Positions 52,775 through 60,980 of a stretch of DNA of 64,000 nucleotides are shown piece after piece; positions within the stretch are counted from its first letter, which is position 1; every line of letters begins with the position of its first letter. The DNA is taken from NCBI RefSeq assembly GCF_018780075.1, contig NZ_JADMKB010000027.1, positions 1-64,000 on the forward strand, in the 5' to 3' direction. The notes beneath the pieces were generated by a model. The model did no database searches. It saw only the letters and a program-made list of their open reading frames with translations, and was not told where the DNA came from. The stretch is from Hydrogenophaga sp. (GTDB lineage Bacteria > Pseudomonadota > Gammaproteobacteria > Burkholderiales > Burkholderiaceae_C). The position numbers were made by a program, and so were the translations under genes.

Positions 52775-53323
52775 TCATGCCGTGGCTCCCGCCTCGGCCA
52801 GGGTGCGCTCCAGGCGCCCGCGCATCACCTCGCACACCTGGCCCAGCGCCTCGTCGCGTTCCTGCGCCGGGTCGTTGTGCAGGCGGCGCTCGAAGCTGTC
52901 GAAGACCGAGGCCAGCGAGGCGTGCAGCCGCAGCGCCACGAGAAACGGGAAGCCGAAGCGCTCGCGGTAGCGGGCGTTCAGGGCGTGGAGCCGCTCCCAG
53001 TCGGCGTGGCTCAGGGCCAGCAGGCCCAGGCGGCCCTGCTCGGCGTTGGACTCCGGGGTCATGGTGCCGGCCACGGCCTCGCGCCCGGCCAGCTCGGGGT
53101 GTGCGCGCAGCAGCGCGAGCTGCTCGTCCAGCGGGGCGCTGCGGATGCAGCCCGCCAGCGCCTCGAACACCGCCTCGCGGGAGGCGAACGGGCGGCGCTG
53201 CCAGGCGCGCTGCACCACCCAGGGCGACAGCTCGACCACGCCGCCCAGGCGGGCGACAAAACCGGACTCGTCGAGCGCCTGCAGCGCGTCGAAAGGAAGG
53301 GGGTGTGGGTCGGTGGTGGACAT
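52775..53323 (-). CDS. OHCU decarboxylase (2-oxo-4-hydroxy-4-carboxy-5-ureidoimidazoline decarboxylase)
   Basis: A 182-residue all-helical protein. The catalytic-His motif is in LLRAHPELAGREAVAGTM, followed by the signature SNAEQGRLGLLALSHADWER and RYRERFGFPFLVALRLHA. It decarboxylates OHCU to S-allantoin, the step after HIU hydrolase, whose gene ends this operon. It is the first gene downstream of the divergent LysR. The start MSTTDPH at 53323 is used; the track's start at 53380 crosses the promoter. Confidence 0.92.
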   Translation of the reverse strand: MSTTDPHPLPFDALQALDESGFVARLGGVVELSPWVVQRAWQRRPFASREAVFEALAGCIRSAPLDEQLALLRAHPELAGREAVAGTMTPESNAEQGRLGLLALSHADWERLHALNARYRERFGFPFLVALRLHASLASVFDSFERRLHNDPAQERDEALGQVCEVMRGRLERTLAEAGATA

Positions 53324-53400
53324 CTTGGGCGCAGTTTGATGTCGCTTTGCGTTGCCGTCCATCGCATAATTTGATGTCAATCATTCGAATAAACAGCACG

Positions 53401-54372
53401 ATGAGAAGCCTCAACAGTCCCCTGCACCCGAAAGCGTTGCGCTACGTGGCGGCCGTGGCCCAGCTTGGCTCGGTCCAGGCCGCCGCGCGCGAGGTGTCGA
53501 TCTCTGCCTCGGCCATCGACCGCCAGATCCTGATCCTGGAAGAAGACCTGGGCGTGCCGCTGTTCGAGCGCCTGCCGCGCGGCATGCGGCTCACGGCTGC
53601 GGGCGAGCTGCTGCTGGCGCTGTCGCAGCGCTGGAAGGCCGACCTGAACCGCACGCTGTCCGACATCAAGCAGCTGCAGGGCGTGAACCACGGGCAGCTG
53701 CGCCTGGCCGCCATGGACAGCCACGCCAACGGCTTCCTGCCCGAGTTCCTGCAGACCGCGGCGCGCGAGCACCCGGGCATCGTGATCGACATCGAGATCG
53801 TCAGCCCCGACGACGCCGTGACCCACCTGCTCAGCGGCGACGTGGACATCGCCGTGGCCTTCAACCTCAAGCCCCAGCGCGACCTGAACCTGATCTGGAG
53901 CGCCGAGCTGCCGCTGGGTTGTGCGGTGGCGGCCGGGCACCCACTGGCCGCGCTCGCCGAGGTGGGCTTCAAGGACGTGGCGGCCTGGCCGCTGGCCGCG
54001 CAGAGCCGCGCGCTGGCGATTCGCCGCTACCTGGAAAAACGCCACGGCTGGCTGCTGCAGGAAGCGCGGCCGCCGCTGGTGACCAACTCGCTGCAGCTGG
54101 TCAAGAGCCTGGTGCGCAGCGGCAGCCACGTGGCACTGACCTCGGAGCTGGACGTGGGCCCCGAGGTGCTCGACGGCAGCGTGGTGTTCGTGCCCCTGCG
54201 CGACCGCAACGCGCAGGCGCAGAGCGTGTCGGTGGCCACCAGCGCGAGCCGCCCGCTGCCGCGCATCGCGCGCATCGTGGCCGAGTCGCTGGCGGTTCAT
54301 GTGGACCTGCACCTGCAGCGGGTGCGCCAGGCCGGCGCCGATACAAAACGAAAGAAACCGCTACCGCGCTGA
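53401..54372 (+). CDS. LysR-type transcriptional regulator of the ureide cluster
   Basis: A 323-residue LTTR. The wHTH reads LRYVAAVAQLGSVQAAAREV and SISASAIDRQILILEEDLGV, and the effector domain begins LRLAAMDSHANGFLPEFLQT. An unusual Ile-Asp-Arg-Gln replaces the common S-x-x-I pattern in the recognition helix. It is divergent from the OHCU decarboxylase gene with a 77-bp AT-rich gap (TTTGATGTCAATCATTCGAA), the classic arrangement for LysR control. A start at 53374 (MSIIRIN) is possible. The 1008-residue track frame is an artefact of read-through of the antisense of the hydantoinase gene. Confidence 0.87.
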   Translation: MRSLNSPLHPKALRYVAAVAQLGSVQAAAREVSISASAIDRQILILEEDLGVPLFERLPRGMRLTAAGELLLALSQRWKADLNRTLSDIKQLQGVNHGQLRLAAMDSHANGFLPEFLQTAAREHPGIVIDIEIVSPDDAVTHLLSGDVDIAVAFNLKPQRDLNLIWSAELPLGCAVAAGHPLAALAEVGFKDVAAWPLAAQSRALAIRRYLEKRHGWLLQEARPPLVTNSLQLVKSLVRSGSHVALTSELDVGPEVLDGSVVFVPLRDRNAQAQSVSVATSASRPLPRIARIVAESLAVHVDLHLQRVRQAGADTKRKKPLPR

Positions 54373-54441
54373 CACCCTTGGCACGCTGGCCCCCGGCACC
54401 ATCACGGTCATGTTCAACAGCTTCCTGAAAGGGACACCGTC

Positions 54442-54912
54442 ATGAAAACCTGGATCAAACGCAGTCTCATCGGCTTTGCAGCCGCCACCGTCGTGCTCGG
54501 CGGTCTCACCGCCTGCGGTTCGCGCGGCGACCACGCCCGCGGCTGGAGCGACGAGCGCATCACCGAGGTGCGCGGCAAGGCCATCGAAAAAATCAGCGGC
54601 AAGCTCGACCTCAACGCCGAGCAGAAAGCCAAGCTCGGTGTGCTGGCCGACGAAATGATCGCCTCGCGCAAGGCCTTCAAGGGCGGCTCCGCCGACCCGC
54701 GCGCCGACATGAAATCGCTGGTGGCGGGCGACAAGTTCGACCGCATCAAGGCCCAGGCCCTGCTCGACCAGAAAACCCAGGTGGTGCAAGGCAACGGCCC
54801 CAAGGTGCTGGCCGCGTTTGGCGACTTCTACGACAGCCTGACCCCCGCGCAGCAACAGCAGGTGCGCGAGAAGATGGACCGGCGCGGTCATGGCTGGTGG
54901 GGCCGGGGCTGA
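54442..54912 (+). CDS. Spy/CpxP-like periplasmic lipoprotein
   Basis: A 156-residue protein with a lipoprotein signal (MKTWIKRSLIGFAAATVVLG, lipobox GLTACG). The mature part is helical, with LTxxQ-like motifs: LDLNAEQKAKLGVLAD and SLTPAQQQQVREKMDRRG. It ends in an HGWWGRG tail. Spy/CpxP proteins are small chaperones or stress sensors controlled by envelope-stress two-component systems. A response regulator and histidine kinase follow 0.4 kb downstream on the same strand, so co-regulation is likely. Confidence 0.85.
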   Translation: MKTWIKRSLIGFAAATVVLGGLTACGSRGDHARGWSDERITEVRGKAIEKISGKLDLNAEQKAKLGVLADEMIASRKAFKGGSADPRADMKSLVAGDKFDRIKAQALLDQKTQVVQGNGPKVLAAFGDFYDSLTPAQQQQVREKMDRRGHGWWGRG

Positions 54913-54935
54913 TCGCTCCATTGAAAGCACCGGCC

Positions 54936-55334
54936 ATGTCGCCCGCTTTCCAGCCCATCCACCACCTGGCCCAGCAAAGCCGGGTTCACGCCCCGGCCTT
55001 GCTGGCCGGGGCCGACGACCCGCACGCCGAGCTGCTGGCCATGGTCTGGGGCCCGCGCTTCGACCGCCAGCACGCGCTCGACCTCTGGGCCCGGCTCTCG
55101 CAGCAGCAACCCGCCGAGGCCTTGCCACTGCTGCCCGCGCTGCTCTCGGCGGCCGACCGTTTCGACACCCTCGGGGTGCCGGTGCAGCACCGGCTGCGCC
55201 GCCTGATCGTGCGGCACCATGCGGCGGCGGCTCGGGGAGGCCCCGATTTGCCGCCGGGCCGCCCCAAGGCGAATCAACCCCCTTGGGGGGCAGCGACCCG
55301 CGCAGCGGTGGAGCGTGGGGGCCTGTCAGAATGA
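54936..55334 (+). CDS. Hypothetical helical protein between spy-like gene and two-component system
   Basis: A 132-residue frame (MSPAFQPIHHLAQQSRVHAP) that I do not assign to a known family. Residues 1-95 look like a genuine small helical protein (DPHAELLAMVWGPRFDRQHA, SQQQPAEALPLLPALLSAAD). The last 35 residues (GPDLPPGRPKANQPPWGAAT onward) are translated from a dispersed GC-rich repeat and are probably not original. It begins 23 bp after the Spy-like gene stop. The next gene begins only 4 bp after its stop, so it lies within the operon. Confidence 0.45.
   Translation: MSPAFQPIHHLAQQSRVHAPALLAGADDPHAELLAMVWGPRFDRQHALDLWARLSQQQPAEALPLLPALLSAADRFDTLGVPVQHRLRRLIVRHHAAAARGGPDLPPGRPKANQPPWGAATRAAVERGGLSE
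55228..55325 (+). repeat. GC-rich repeat, second class (copy b), overlapping an ORF 3' end
   Basis: Contains CCCCCTTGGGGGGCAGCGAC and CCGCGCAGCGGTGGAGCGTG. It resembles the reverse complement of the element at 35.0 kb (GTCGCTGCCCCCAAGGGG) and overlaps the end of the hypothetical gene. Confidence 0.65.
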
Positions 55335-55338
55335 CCCG

Positions 55339-56040
55339 ATGAACCGCATCCTGCTGATCGACGACGACGAGCAACTCGGCCCGCCGCTGGCCATCTATTT
55401 CCAGCGTTTCGAGCTGCAGCTGGTGCACGCCACCCGCCCCAGCGAAGGGCTGGAGCGGCTGCGCAGCGGTGGCTTTGACGCCGCCATCCTCGACGTGATG
55501 CTGCCCGAGATGGACGGCTTCGAGCTCTGCCGCACCATCCGCAAGGACAGCGACATTCCCATCATCATGCTCACCGCGCGCGGCGAGGTGATGGACCGCA
55601 TCGTCGGGCTGGAGATCGGTGCCGACGACTACCTGCCCAAGCCCTTCGAGCCGCGCGAGCTGGTGGCGCGCATCCAGACCGTGCTGCGCCGCCTGAAGCC
55701 CAACGGCAACGGCCACACGCCCGCGATGAGCGCCGCCCCCACGCTGCGCTTTGACGGGCTGGAGATCGACACCGCGCGCCGCAGCGTGATCCGGGAAGGT
55801 CAGGCGATCGAACTCACCGGCACCGAATACGAGCTGCTGCTCCTGCTGGCCCGCGAGCCCGGCAAGGTGTTCAGCCGCGACGACATCCTGAACCAGCTGC
55901 GCGGCCACGAGGCCGACCTCTACACCCGCGCGGTGGACATCGTGGTCAGCCGCCTGCGCAAGAAGCTGGAGCCGCTGGACTGCATCAAGACCCTGCGCAA
56001 CGCCGGCTACTCGCTGGCGCTGCGGCGCCTGAACGTGTGA
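55339..56040 (+). CDS. OmpR-family two-component response regulator
   Basis: A 233-residue regulator (MNRILLIDDDEQLGPPLAIY). The receiver domain has the acidic pair DDDE, the phospho-acceptor Asp in AAILDVMLPEMDG, the Thr in IIMLTARGE and Lys in DDYLPKPFEPRELVARI. The winged-helix output domain (about residues 135-230) has ELTGTEYELLLLLAREPGKV and YTRAVDIVVSRLRKKLEP. It is transcribed with the histidine kinase 7 bp downstream. An envelope-stress role (CpxR/RstA-like) is suggested by the Spy-like gene. Confidence 0.93.
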   Translation: MNRILLIDDDEQLGPPLAIYFQRFELQLVHATRPSEGLERLRSGGFDAAILDVMLPEMDGFELCRTIRKDSDIPIIMLTARGEVMDRIVGLEIGADDYLPKPFEPRELVARIQTVLRRLKPNGNGHTPAMSAAPTLRFDGLEIDTARRSVIREGQAIELTGTEYELLLLLAREPGKVFSRDDILNQLRGHEADLYTRAVDIVVSRLRKKLEPLDCIKTLRNAGYSLALRRLNV

Positions 56041-56047
56041 CCCCGAC

Positions 56048-57451
56048 ATGACCGACGCCCCATCCCGCACAACTTCGTCGTGGAAGCGCGCCAAGCACCG
56101 CATCGCGCACTCCATCAAGCTGCGCATGGTGCTGGTGTTCCTGCTGCTCGCGGCCGGCATGACCTTCGTGTTTTTCACGGGCGCGCAGAAAGCGTTTTCC
56201 ATGGGCTGGCGCGAGGCCGCGCGCCCGCTGCTCATGGACTACGTCGACCGCATCGCGGCCGAGATCACGAACGGCGGTCAACCCAGCGTGGAGCGCGCCC
56301 TGGCCGTCACCGAGCGCCTGCCGCTCACCGTGCGCATTGCCGGGCCGCAGGTGAACTGGGCCTCGCACCCCGGCCAGGCCGAGTCGGACTGGATGCGCGA
56401 CAAACCCGATGACAGCGGGCCGCGCAACGGTGAGAAGAACGGCGAAAAATGGGGCGGCAGCAAAGACTGGAACGGCATCCTCCAGCGCGAGACCGCCGAT
56501 GGTCACACCATCCAGTTCGGCATCAATGATGAGGTGTTCGTGCGCCGCCCGCGCTTGATCGGCTACGCGCTCACCTCGTTGCTCGTGCTCACACTGCTGG
56601 CCTGGCTCTACGTGCGCCGCCTGCTCAAGCCGCTGGACGCGATCGGCGAAGGCGCCCGCCGCTTTGGCGCGGGCGACTTCAGCCAGCCCATCCCCGAGCG
56701 CTGCCTGCACGGCCCCGACGAACTCGGCGAACTCGCCACCACCATCAACACCATGGGCCGCGACATCCACCGGATGCTCGAAGCCAAACGCGCGCTGCTG
56801 CTCGCCATCAGCCACGAGCTGCGCAGCCCGCTCACCCGCGCTCGGCTCAACACCGAGCTGCTGCCCGAAACGGCGGACGTGAACCCGCAGCGCGAGGCGC
56901 TGATGCGCGACCTGAAGGACATGGCCGGCCTGATCACCGACCTGCTGGAGAGCGAGCGTCTTTCGGCCAAACACGCCGCGCTGCAGCGCGAGCCGGTGGC
57001 GCTGGCCGCGCTGGCCCAGGAGGTCGTGGCCGAGGTGCTGGCGCGCCAGCCCATGCGCCCCGACGCCAGGACCGAGATCGCCTTCCACGCCGACCCGACC
57101 CTGCCCCCGCTCGCACTCGACCCGGCACGCATCCGCCTGCTGTTGCGCAACCTGCTGGACAACGCGCTGCGCCACAGCGCGGGCGCGCCGCTGCCGCCCG
57201 AGCTGCACCTGCGCGCCGAGGGAAAGGGCATCCAGATCGAGGTGCGCGACCACGGGCCCGGGGTGCCGGACGACCTGCTTCCGCACCTGGCCGAACCCTT
57301 CTTCCGGCCCGACACCGCACGCACCCGTGCCCAGGGTGGCGTGGGCCTGGGCCTGCACCTGTGCAAGCTGGTGGCGCAGGCGCACGGCGGCACGTTCGCG
57401 GTGCGCAACGCGCGCCCGGGCCTGGCGGTCACGGTGAGCTTGCCGGGTTGA
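56048..57451 (+). CDS. Sensor histidine kinase
   Basis: A 467-residue membrane kinase. TM1 is MVLVFLLLAAGMTFVFFTGA, followed by a periplasmic domain of about 130 residues rich in charged and Trp residues (RDKPDDSGPRNGEKNGEKWG). TM2 is YALTSLLVLTLLAWLYV, then HAMP, the phospho-acceptor H box AISHELRSPLTRARLNTELL, the N box LLRNLLDNALRHSAG, and G boxes VRDHGPGVP and GGVGLGLHLCK. It partners the OmpR-type regulator. The periplasmic sensor with a Spy-like neighbour suggests sensing of envelope or metal stress. Confidence 0.93.
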   Translation: MTDAPSRTTSSWKRAKHRIAHSIKLRMVLVFLLLAAGMTFVFFTGAQKAFSMGWREAARPLLMDYVDRIAAEITNGGQPSVERALAVTERLPLTVRIAGPQVNWASHPGQAESDWMRDKPDDSGPRNGEKNGEKWGGSKDWNGILQRETADGHTIQFGINDEVFVRRPRLIGYALTSLLVLTLLAWLYVRRLLKPLDAIGEGARRFGAGDFSQPIPERCLHGPDELGELATTINTMGRDIHRMLEAKRALLLAISHELRSPLTRARLNTELLPETADVNPQREALMRDLKDMAGLITDLLESERLSAKHAALQREPVALAALAQEVVAEVLARQPMRPDARTEIAFHADPTLPPLALDPARIRLLLRNLLDNALRHSAGAPLPPELHLRAEGKGIQIEVRDHGPGVPDDLLPHLAEPFFRPDTARTRAQGGVGLGLHLCKLVAQAHGGTFAVRNARPGLAVTVSLPG

Positions 57452-57590
57452 GGCCACGCTGAACAAGCCGCCGCAGACCGCCCGCAGCAGGGATGCGCGC
57501 GCCACGATGAACGTGTTCAGCGTCGCCAAAACCCCCCTGGCGTTGACGCGGGTCAGACCGGGCGACCGCGCGATGTGCCATGCTGGACGC

Positions 57591-59393
57591 ATGAACACCC
57601 GCACGCTGCCCGGCTTCGCCACCGCACCCACCCGCTTCCTGTTTTTCACCGGCAAGGGTGGCGTCGGCAAAACCTCGCTCTCCACCGCCACCGCCATCGC
57701 GCTGGCCGACGCGGGCCAGCGTGTGTTGCTGGTCAGCACCGACGCCGCGTCCAACCTCGACGAAATGCTGGGTGTGCCGCTGTCCAACCAGCCCGTGGCC
57801 GTGCCCGGTGTGCCGGGGCTGGACATGCTCAACATCGACCCCGACACCGCCGCCGAGGCCTACCGCCAGCGCGTGCTCGCGCAGCTCGAAGCCGGTGCCA
57901 GCGACGACGAGCGCCAGACCGTGCGCGAGCAGCTCTCGGGCGCCTGCACCACCGAGATCGCCGCCTTCGACGAATTCGCCGCGCTGCTGGCGGGCGAGGG
58001 CGGAGAAAGCGCCTACGACCACGTGGTGTTCGACACCGCGCCCACCGGCCACACCCTGCGCCTGCTGAGCTTGCCCAAGGCCTGGACCGGCTTCCTCGCC
58101 GGCAACGACCGCGGTGCCTCCTGCCTCGGCCCGCACTCGGGCCTGAAGATGCAGGAAGCGCGTTTCAATGCCGCGCTGCAGGCCTTGAGCGACCCCGCAC
58201 TCACCACCGTGGTGCTCGTGACCCGGCCCGACCCGCGCCCCATGCAGGAGGCCGCGCGCACCGCCGAAGAGCTGCGCCAGCTCGGCCTGGGCAACCAGCG
58301 CCTGGCCGTCAACGGCGTGTTCCACGCCATCAGCGCCAGCGACCCCATCGCCAACGCCATCGAAGCGCTGGGCCGCCAGGCGCTGAGGGACATGCCCGAC
58401 GCGCTCGCCCGCCTGCCACGCGACGAGGTGCCGCTGCGGGCTTTCGACACCGTGGGCCTGCCCGCGCTGCGGGCGCTGCTGCAGGGCGGTGACGTGACCG
58501 CCCCCGCGCCCCATGCGGCCACCCCCGCGCTGCCCGCCGAACCGTTGTCCCGCATGGCCGACGAACTCGCCGCCGTTGGCCACGGCCTCATCATGGTCAT
58601 GGGCAAGGGCGGCGTGGGCAAGACGACCATTGCCGCCGCGCTCGCCGTGGGCCTGGTGCAGCGCGGCCACAGCGTGCACCTCACCACCACCGACCCGGCC
58701 GCCCACGTGGCCGAGGCACTGAACGGCAGCCTGGAGGGCCTCAAGGTCGGCCGCATCGACCCCAAGGCCGAGACCGCCGCCTACATCGCCAAGATCATGG
58801 CCACGCGCGGCAAGGCGCTGGACGAACCGGGCAAGGCCCTGCTGCTCGAAGACCTGCAGTCGCCCTGCACCGAAGAGGTGGCTGTGTTCCACGCCTTCAG
58901 CCGCGTGGTCAACGAAGCGCGCAGCGCCTTTGTGGTGCTCGACACCGCGCCCACCGGCCACAGCCTGCTGCTCATGGACGCCACCGGTGCCTACCACCGG
59001 CAGATGACGCGGCAGTACGAAGGCCAGGCCGAGAGCAAGGGTCTGCACATCATCACGCCGCTGATGCGCCTGCAAGACGGCAGCATGACGCGCGTGATCA
59101 TCGTCACCCTGCCCGAAGTCACCCCGGTCAGCCAGGCCGCCGCGCTGCAGGACGACCTGCGCCGAGCCCAGATCGAACCCTGGGCCTGGGTCATCAACAA
59201 AAGCATCGCCGCCACCGGCACGACCGACCCGCTGCTGCAGGCGCGGCTGGCGGGCGAAATCCGGCAGACCGAGCGGATCGCGGGCGGGCTGGCGAAGCGG
59301 ACGTTTGTGTTGCCGTGGTTGCCGGAGTCGCCGGTGGGGGTGCAAGCGCTGGGCGCATTGGTCCAGGCTTCCGGCCCATCTCCCGCGGCCTGA
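57591..59393 (+). CDS. arsA: ArsA-type arsenite-stimulated ATPase (orphan)
   Basis: A 600-residue protein of two homologous halves, each with a deviant Walker A (FFTGKGGVGKTSLSTA and VMGKGGVGKTTIAAALA) and the DTAPTGHT/DTAPTGHS switch motif. The three metalloid-binding Cys contexts of E. coli plasmid ArsA are kept: LSGACTTEIAAFDEF, RGASCLGPHSGL and LQSPCTEEVAVFHAFS. It should energise an ArsB-type arsenite exporter, but no arsB, arsC, arsD or arsR lies nearby. The start MNTRTLPG at 57591 fits better than the track start. Confidence 0.9.
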   Translation: MNTRTLPGFATAPTRFLFFTGKGGVGKTSLSTATAIALADAGQRVLLVSTDAASNLDEMLGVPLSNQPVAVPGVPGLDMLNIDPDTAAEAYRQRVLAQLEAGASDDERQTVREQLSGACTTEIAAFDEFAALLAGEGGESAYDHVVFDTAPTGHTLRLLSLPKAWTGFLAGNDRGASCLGPHSGLKMQEARFNAALQALSDPALTTVVLVTRPDPRPMQEAARTAEELRQLGLGNQRLAVNGVFHAISASDPIANAIEALGRQALRDMPDALARLPRDEVPLRAFDTVGLPALRALLQGGDVTAPAPHAATPALPAEPLSRMADELAAVGHGLIMVMGKGGVGKTTIAAALAVGLVQRGHSVHLTTTDPAAHVAEALNGSLEGLKVGRIDPKAETAAYIAKIMATRGKALDEPGKALLLEDLQSPCTEEVAVFHAFSRVVNEARSAFVVLDTAPTGHSLLLMDATGAYHRQMTRQYEGQAESKGLHIITPLMRLQDGSMTRVIIVTLPEVTPVSQAAALQDDLRRAQIEPWAWVINKSIAATGTTDPLLQARLAGEIRQTERIAGGLAKRTFVLPWLPESPVGVQALGALVQASGPSPAA

Positions 59394-59453
59394 TGGTCGG
59401 TGCGCTGGCGAACCGGTGATGCACCGGAAAGCCCGGATTCAAAACGGTGCCGC

Positions 59454-59879
59454 ATGAAAACCCTCCCCCTCCGCCTCACCCCCGGCCAGGACCTGCGCGA
59501 AGCGCTCGAAGCCGCCGTGCGCGCCCAGGGGTGCCAGGCCGCGTTCGTGCTCTCGGGCGTCGGCAGTCTGGTGGATGCGCGCATCCGCTTCGCGGGGGCC
59601 GGCGAGCCGCTGCGCATCTGCGGGGACTCGGAAATCCTGAGCCTGTCGGGCACGGTGGGGGTGGGTACCACCGGCGATGGCGGACGGGGCCATTCGCATT
59701 TGCACATGGCCTTGGCGGCCGCCACGGGCGAGGTGTTTGGCGGCCATGTGGCGACGGGTTGCCGGGTGCGCACCACGGCCGAGGTGTTGCTGGCCCTGTT
59801 GCCCGAATGGGCGTTCACGCGCGAGCCGGACGCCGCCACGGGCTTTGCGGAGTTGGTGGTCAGGCCCAGCGGGGCCTGA
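59454..59879 (+). CDS. PPC/DUF296-domain DNA-binding-like protein
   Basis: A 141-residue single-domain protein with the PPC fold. It begins MKTLPLRLTPGQDLREALEA and carries the strand-loop CQAAFVLSGVGSLVDARIRF. EILSLSGTVGVGTTGDGGRG leads into SHLHMALAAATGEVFGGHVA, which holds the conserved His-x-His metal site and Gly-His. Bacterial stand-alone PPC proteins are trimeric and of unknown function. It is 60 bp downstream of arsA on the same strand. Confidence 0.85.
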   Translation: MKTLPLRLTPGQDLREALEAAVRAQGCQAAFVLSGVGSLVDARIRFAGAGEPLRICGDSEILSLSGTVGVGTTGDGGRGHSHLHMALAAATGEVFGGHVATGCRVRTTAEVLLALLPEWAFTREPDAATGFAELVVRPSGA

Positions 59880-59896
59880 GGCCTGCCAGGCCGGCT

Positions 59897-60910
59897 TCAG
59901 TTCCCGTCCAGGTCCGTCGGCGTGGCTGGCGGGGGGCGGAACAGCAGGCCAAGGCCGAAGGCCAGCGCGTCGGCGCCCATGGACGACAGGCGCATGACCA
60001 CCGCCACACCCAGCGCGGTCTCGGTGCCGATCGCCGGGCCCATGAGGGTGAGCATCACGGCCTCGCGCACGCCCAGGCCACCGGGCGAACCCGGCACCAG
60101 AAAACCCGCGGTCCAGGCCACGGCGAACAGCAGGATCATTTCCAGCCAGTCGATTTCCGGGTGTTGAAACAGCTCGGAGGCCAGCAGCTCAACCACGCTG
60201 CCGAGCACGACAAACGAGAGGGCGATCAGCCCGGCCACCATGACGGCCGTGACCAGCCGGGGCTCGGCGAGCAACTGGCCACGTCCCAGCTTGCGGCTGA
60301 GGCCGGGAAGCAGGCGGTTGACCACGCGGACCGCCACGAAGGGCGATCCCAGCATGGTCACGGCGAGTGCCGCCAGGTAACCCGGGTGGTTGCTGTCGAC
60401 CAGGCCTTCGTGCAGGTCGTTCACATAGAACATCAGCGCGGCCACCGCGAAGATGCCGCTGATGCCCAGCACCCAGAAGGTCTCCATGGCCATGGTGGCG
60501 ATGGTTTTGCCGGCCGGCACGCCAGCCTGGGAGCCCAGCAGCACCCGGCCCGCGAAGTGGCCCACATTGCCCGGCAGGTACTTGCCCATCTGGGACACGG
60601 CGATGATCTGCAGCGACCGGCGATAGGGCAGGGCCACGCCCTGGTCGCGCAGCAGCAGCTTCCACATCAGGGCGATCAGCGGCACGCTGGTCAGGTTGCC
60701 CAGCACGGCCAGGCCGATGACCCACGCCGCCGCCCAGCCCCACTGCACCGGCGGTAGCTCGTGAAGGTTGTCCCAGAGCTGGAACAGGAAGTAGGCGCAG
60801 GAACCCAGCAGCAGGGCCAGGGCCATCAGCTTGAGGGCCCGGTAGCGGGCGGATCGAGGGGGTGTGCCGGCGGATTCTGCGGGCAAGGTCGACGCATCTG
60901 CGCGGGTCAT
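59897..60910 (-). CDS. UPF0104 / lysylphosphatidylglycerol-synthase transmembrane-region family protein
   Basis: A 337-residue membrane protein with about eight helices (LKLMALALLLGSCAYFLFQL, AAAWVIGLAVLGNLTSVPLI and onward). The family motif QIIAVSQMGKYLPGNVGHFAGR and the late FLVPGSPGGLGVREAVML are those of the flippase-like domain found in MprF and in polysaccharide/glycolipid transport proteins. No catalytic synthetase domain is attached. It stands alone, convergent with the PPC gene. It possibly translocates a lipid-linked intermediate. Confidence 0.85.
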   Translation of the reverse strand: MTRADASTLPAESAGTPPRSARYRALKLMALALLLGSCAYFLFQLWDNLHELPPVQWGWAAAWVIGLAVLGNLTSVPLIALMWKLLLRDQGVALPYRRSLQIIAVSQMGKYLPGNVGHFAGRVLLGSQAGVPAGKTIATMAMETFWVLGISGIFAVAALMFYVNDLHEGLVDSNHPGYLAALAVTMLGSPFVAVRVVNRLLPGLSRKLGRGQLLAEPRLVTAVMVAGLIALSFVVLGSVVELLASELFQHPEIDWLEMILLFAVAWTAGFLVPGSPGGLGVREAVMLTLMGPAIGTETALGVAVVMRLSSMGADALAFGLGLLFRPPPATPTDLDGN

Positions 60911-60980
60911 GGGGGTGCGTCCAGGGACAAAGTCAAAGCGCGAAATTTTATCGGCTGGCGCTCCCACGATCCGATACCGG

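Noticed and set aside
51346-54372. 1008-residue plus-strand ORF
   Set aside because: Only its last 323 residues are a real LysR; the rest is antisense of the hydantoinase and OHCU decarboxylase genes.
56608-57432. 274-residue minus-strand ORF over the histidine kinase
   Set aside because: Ser/Arg-rich shadow frame; the kinase motifs on the plus strand are complete.
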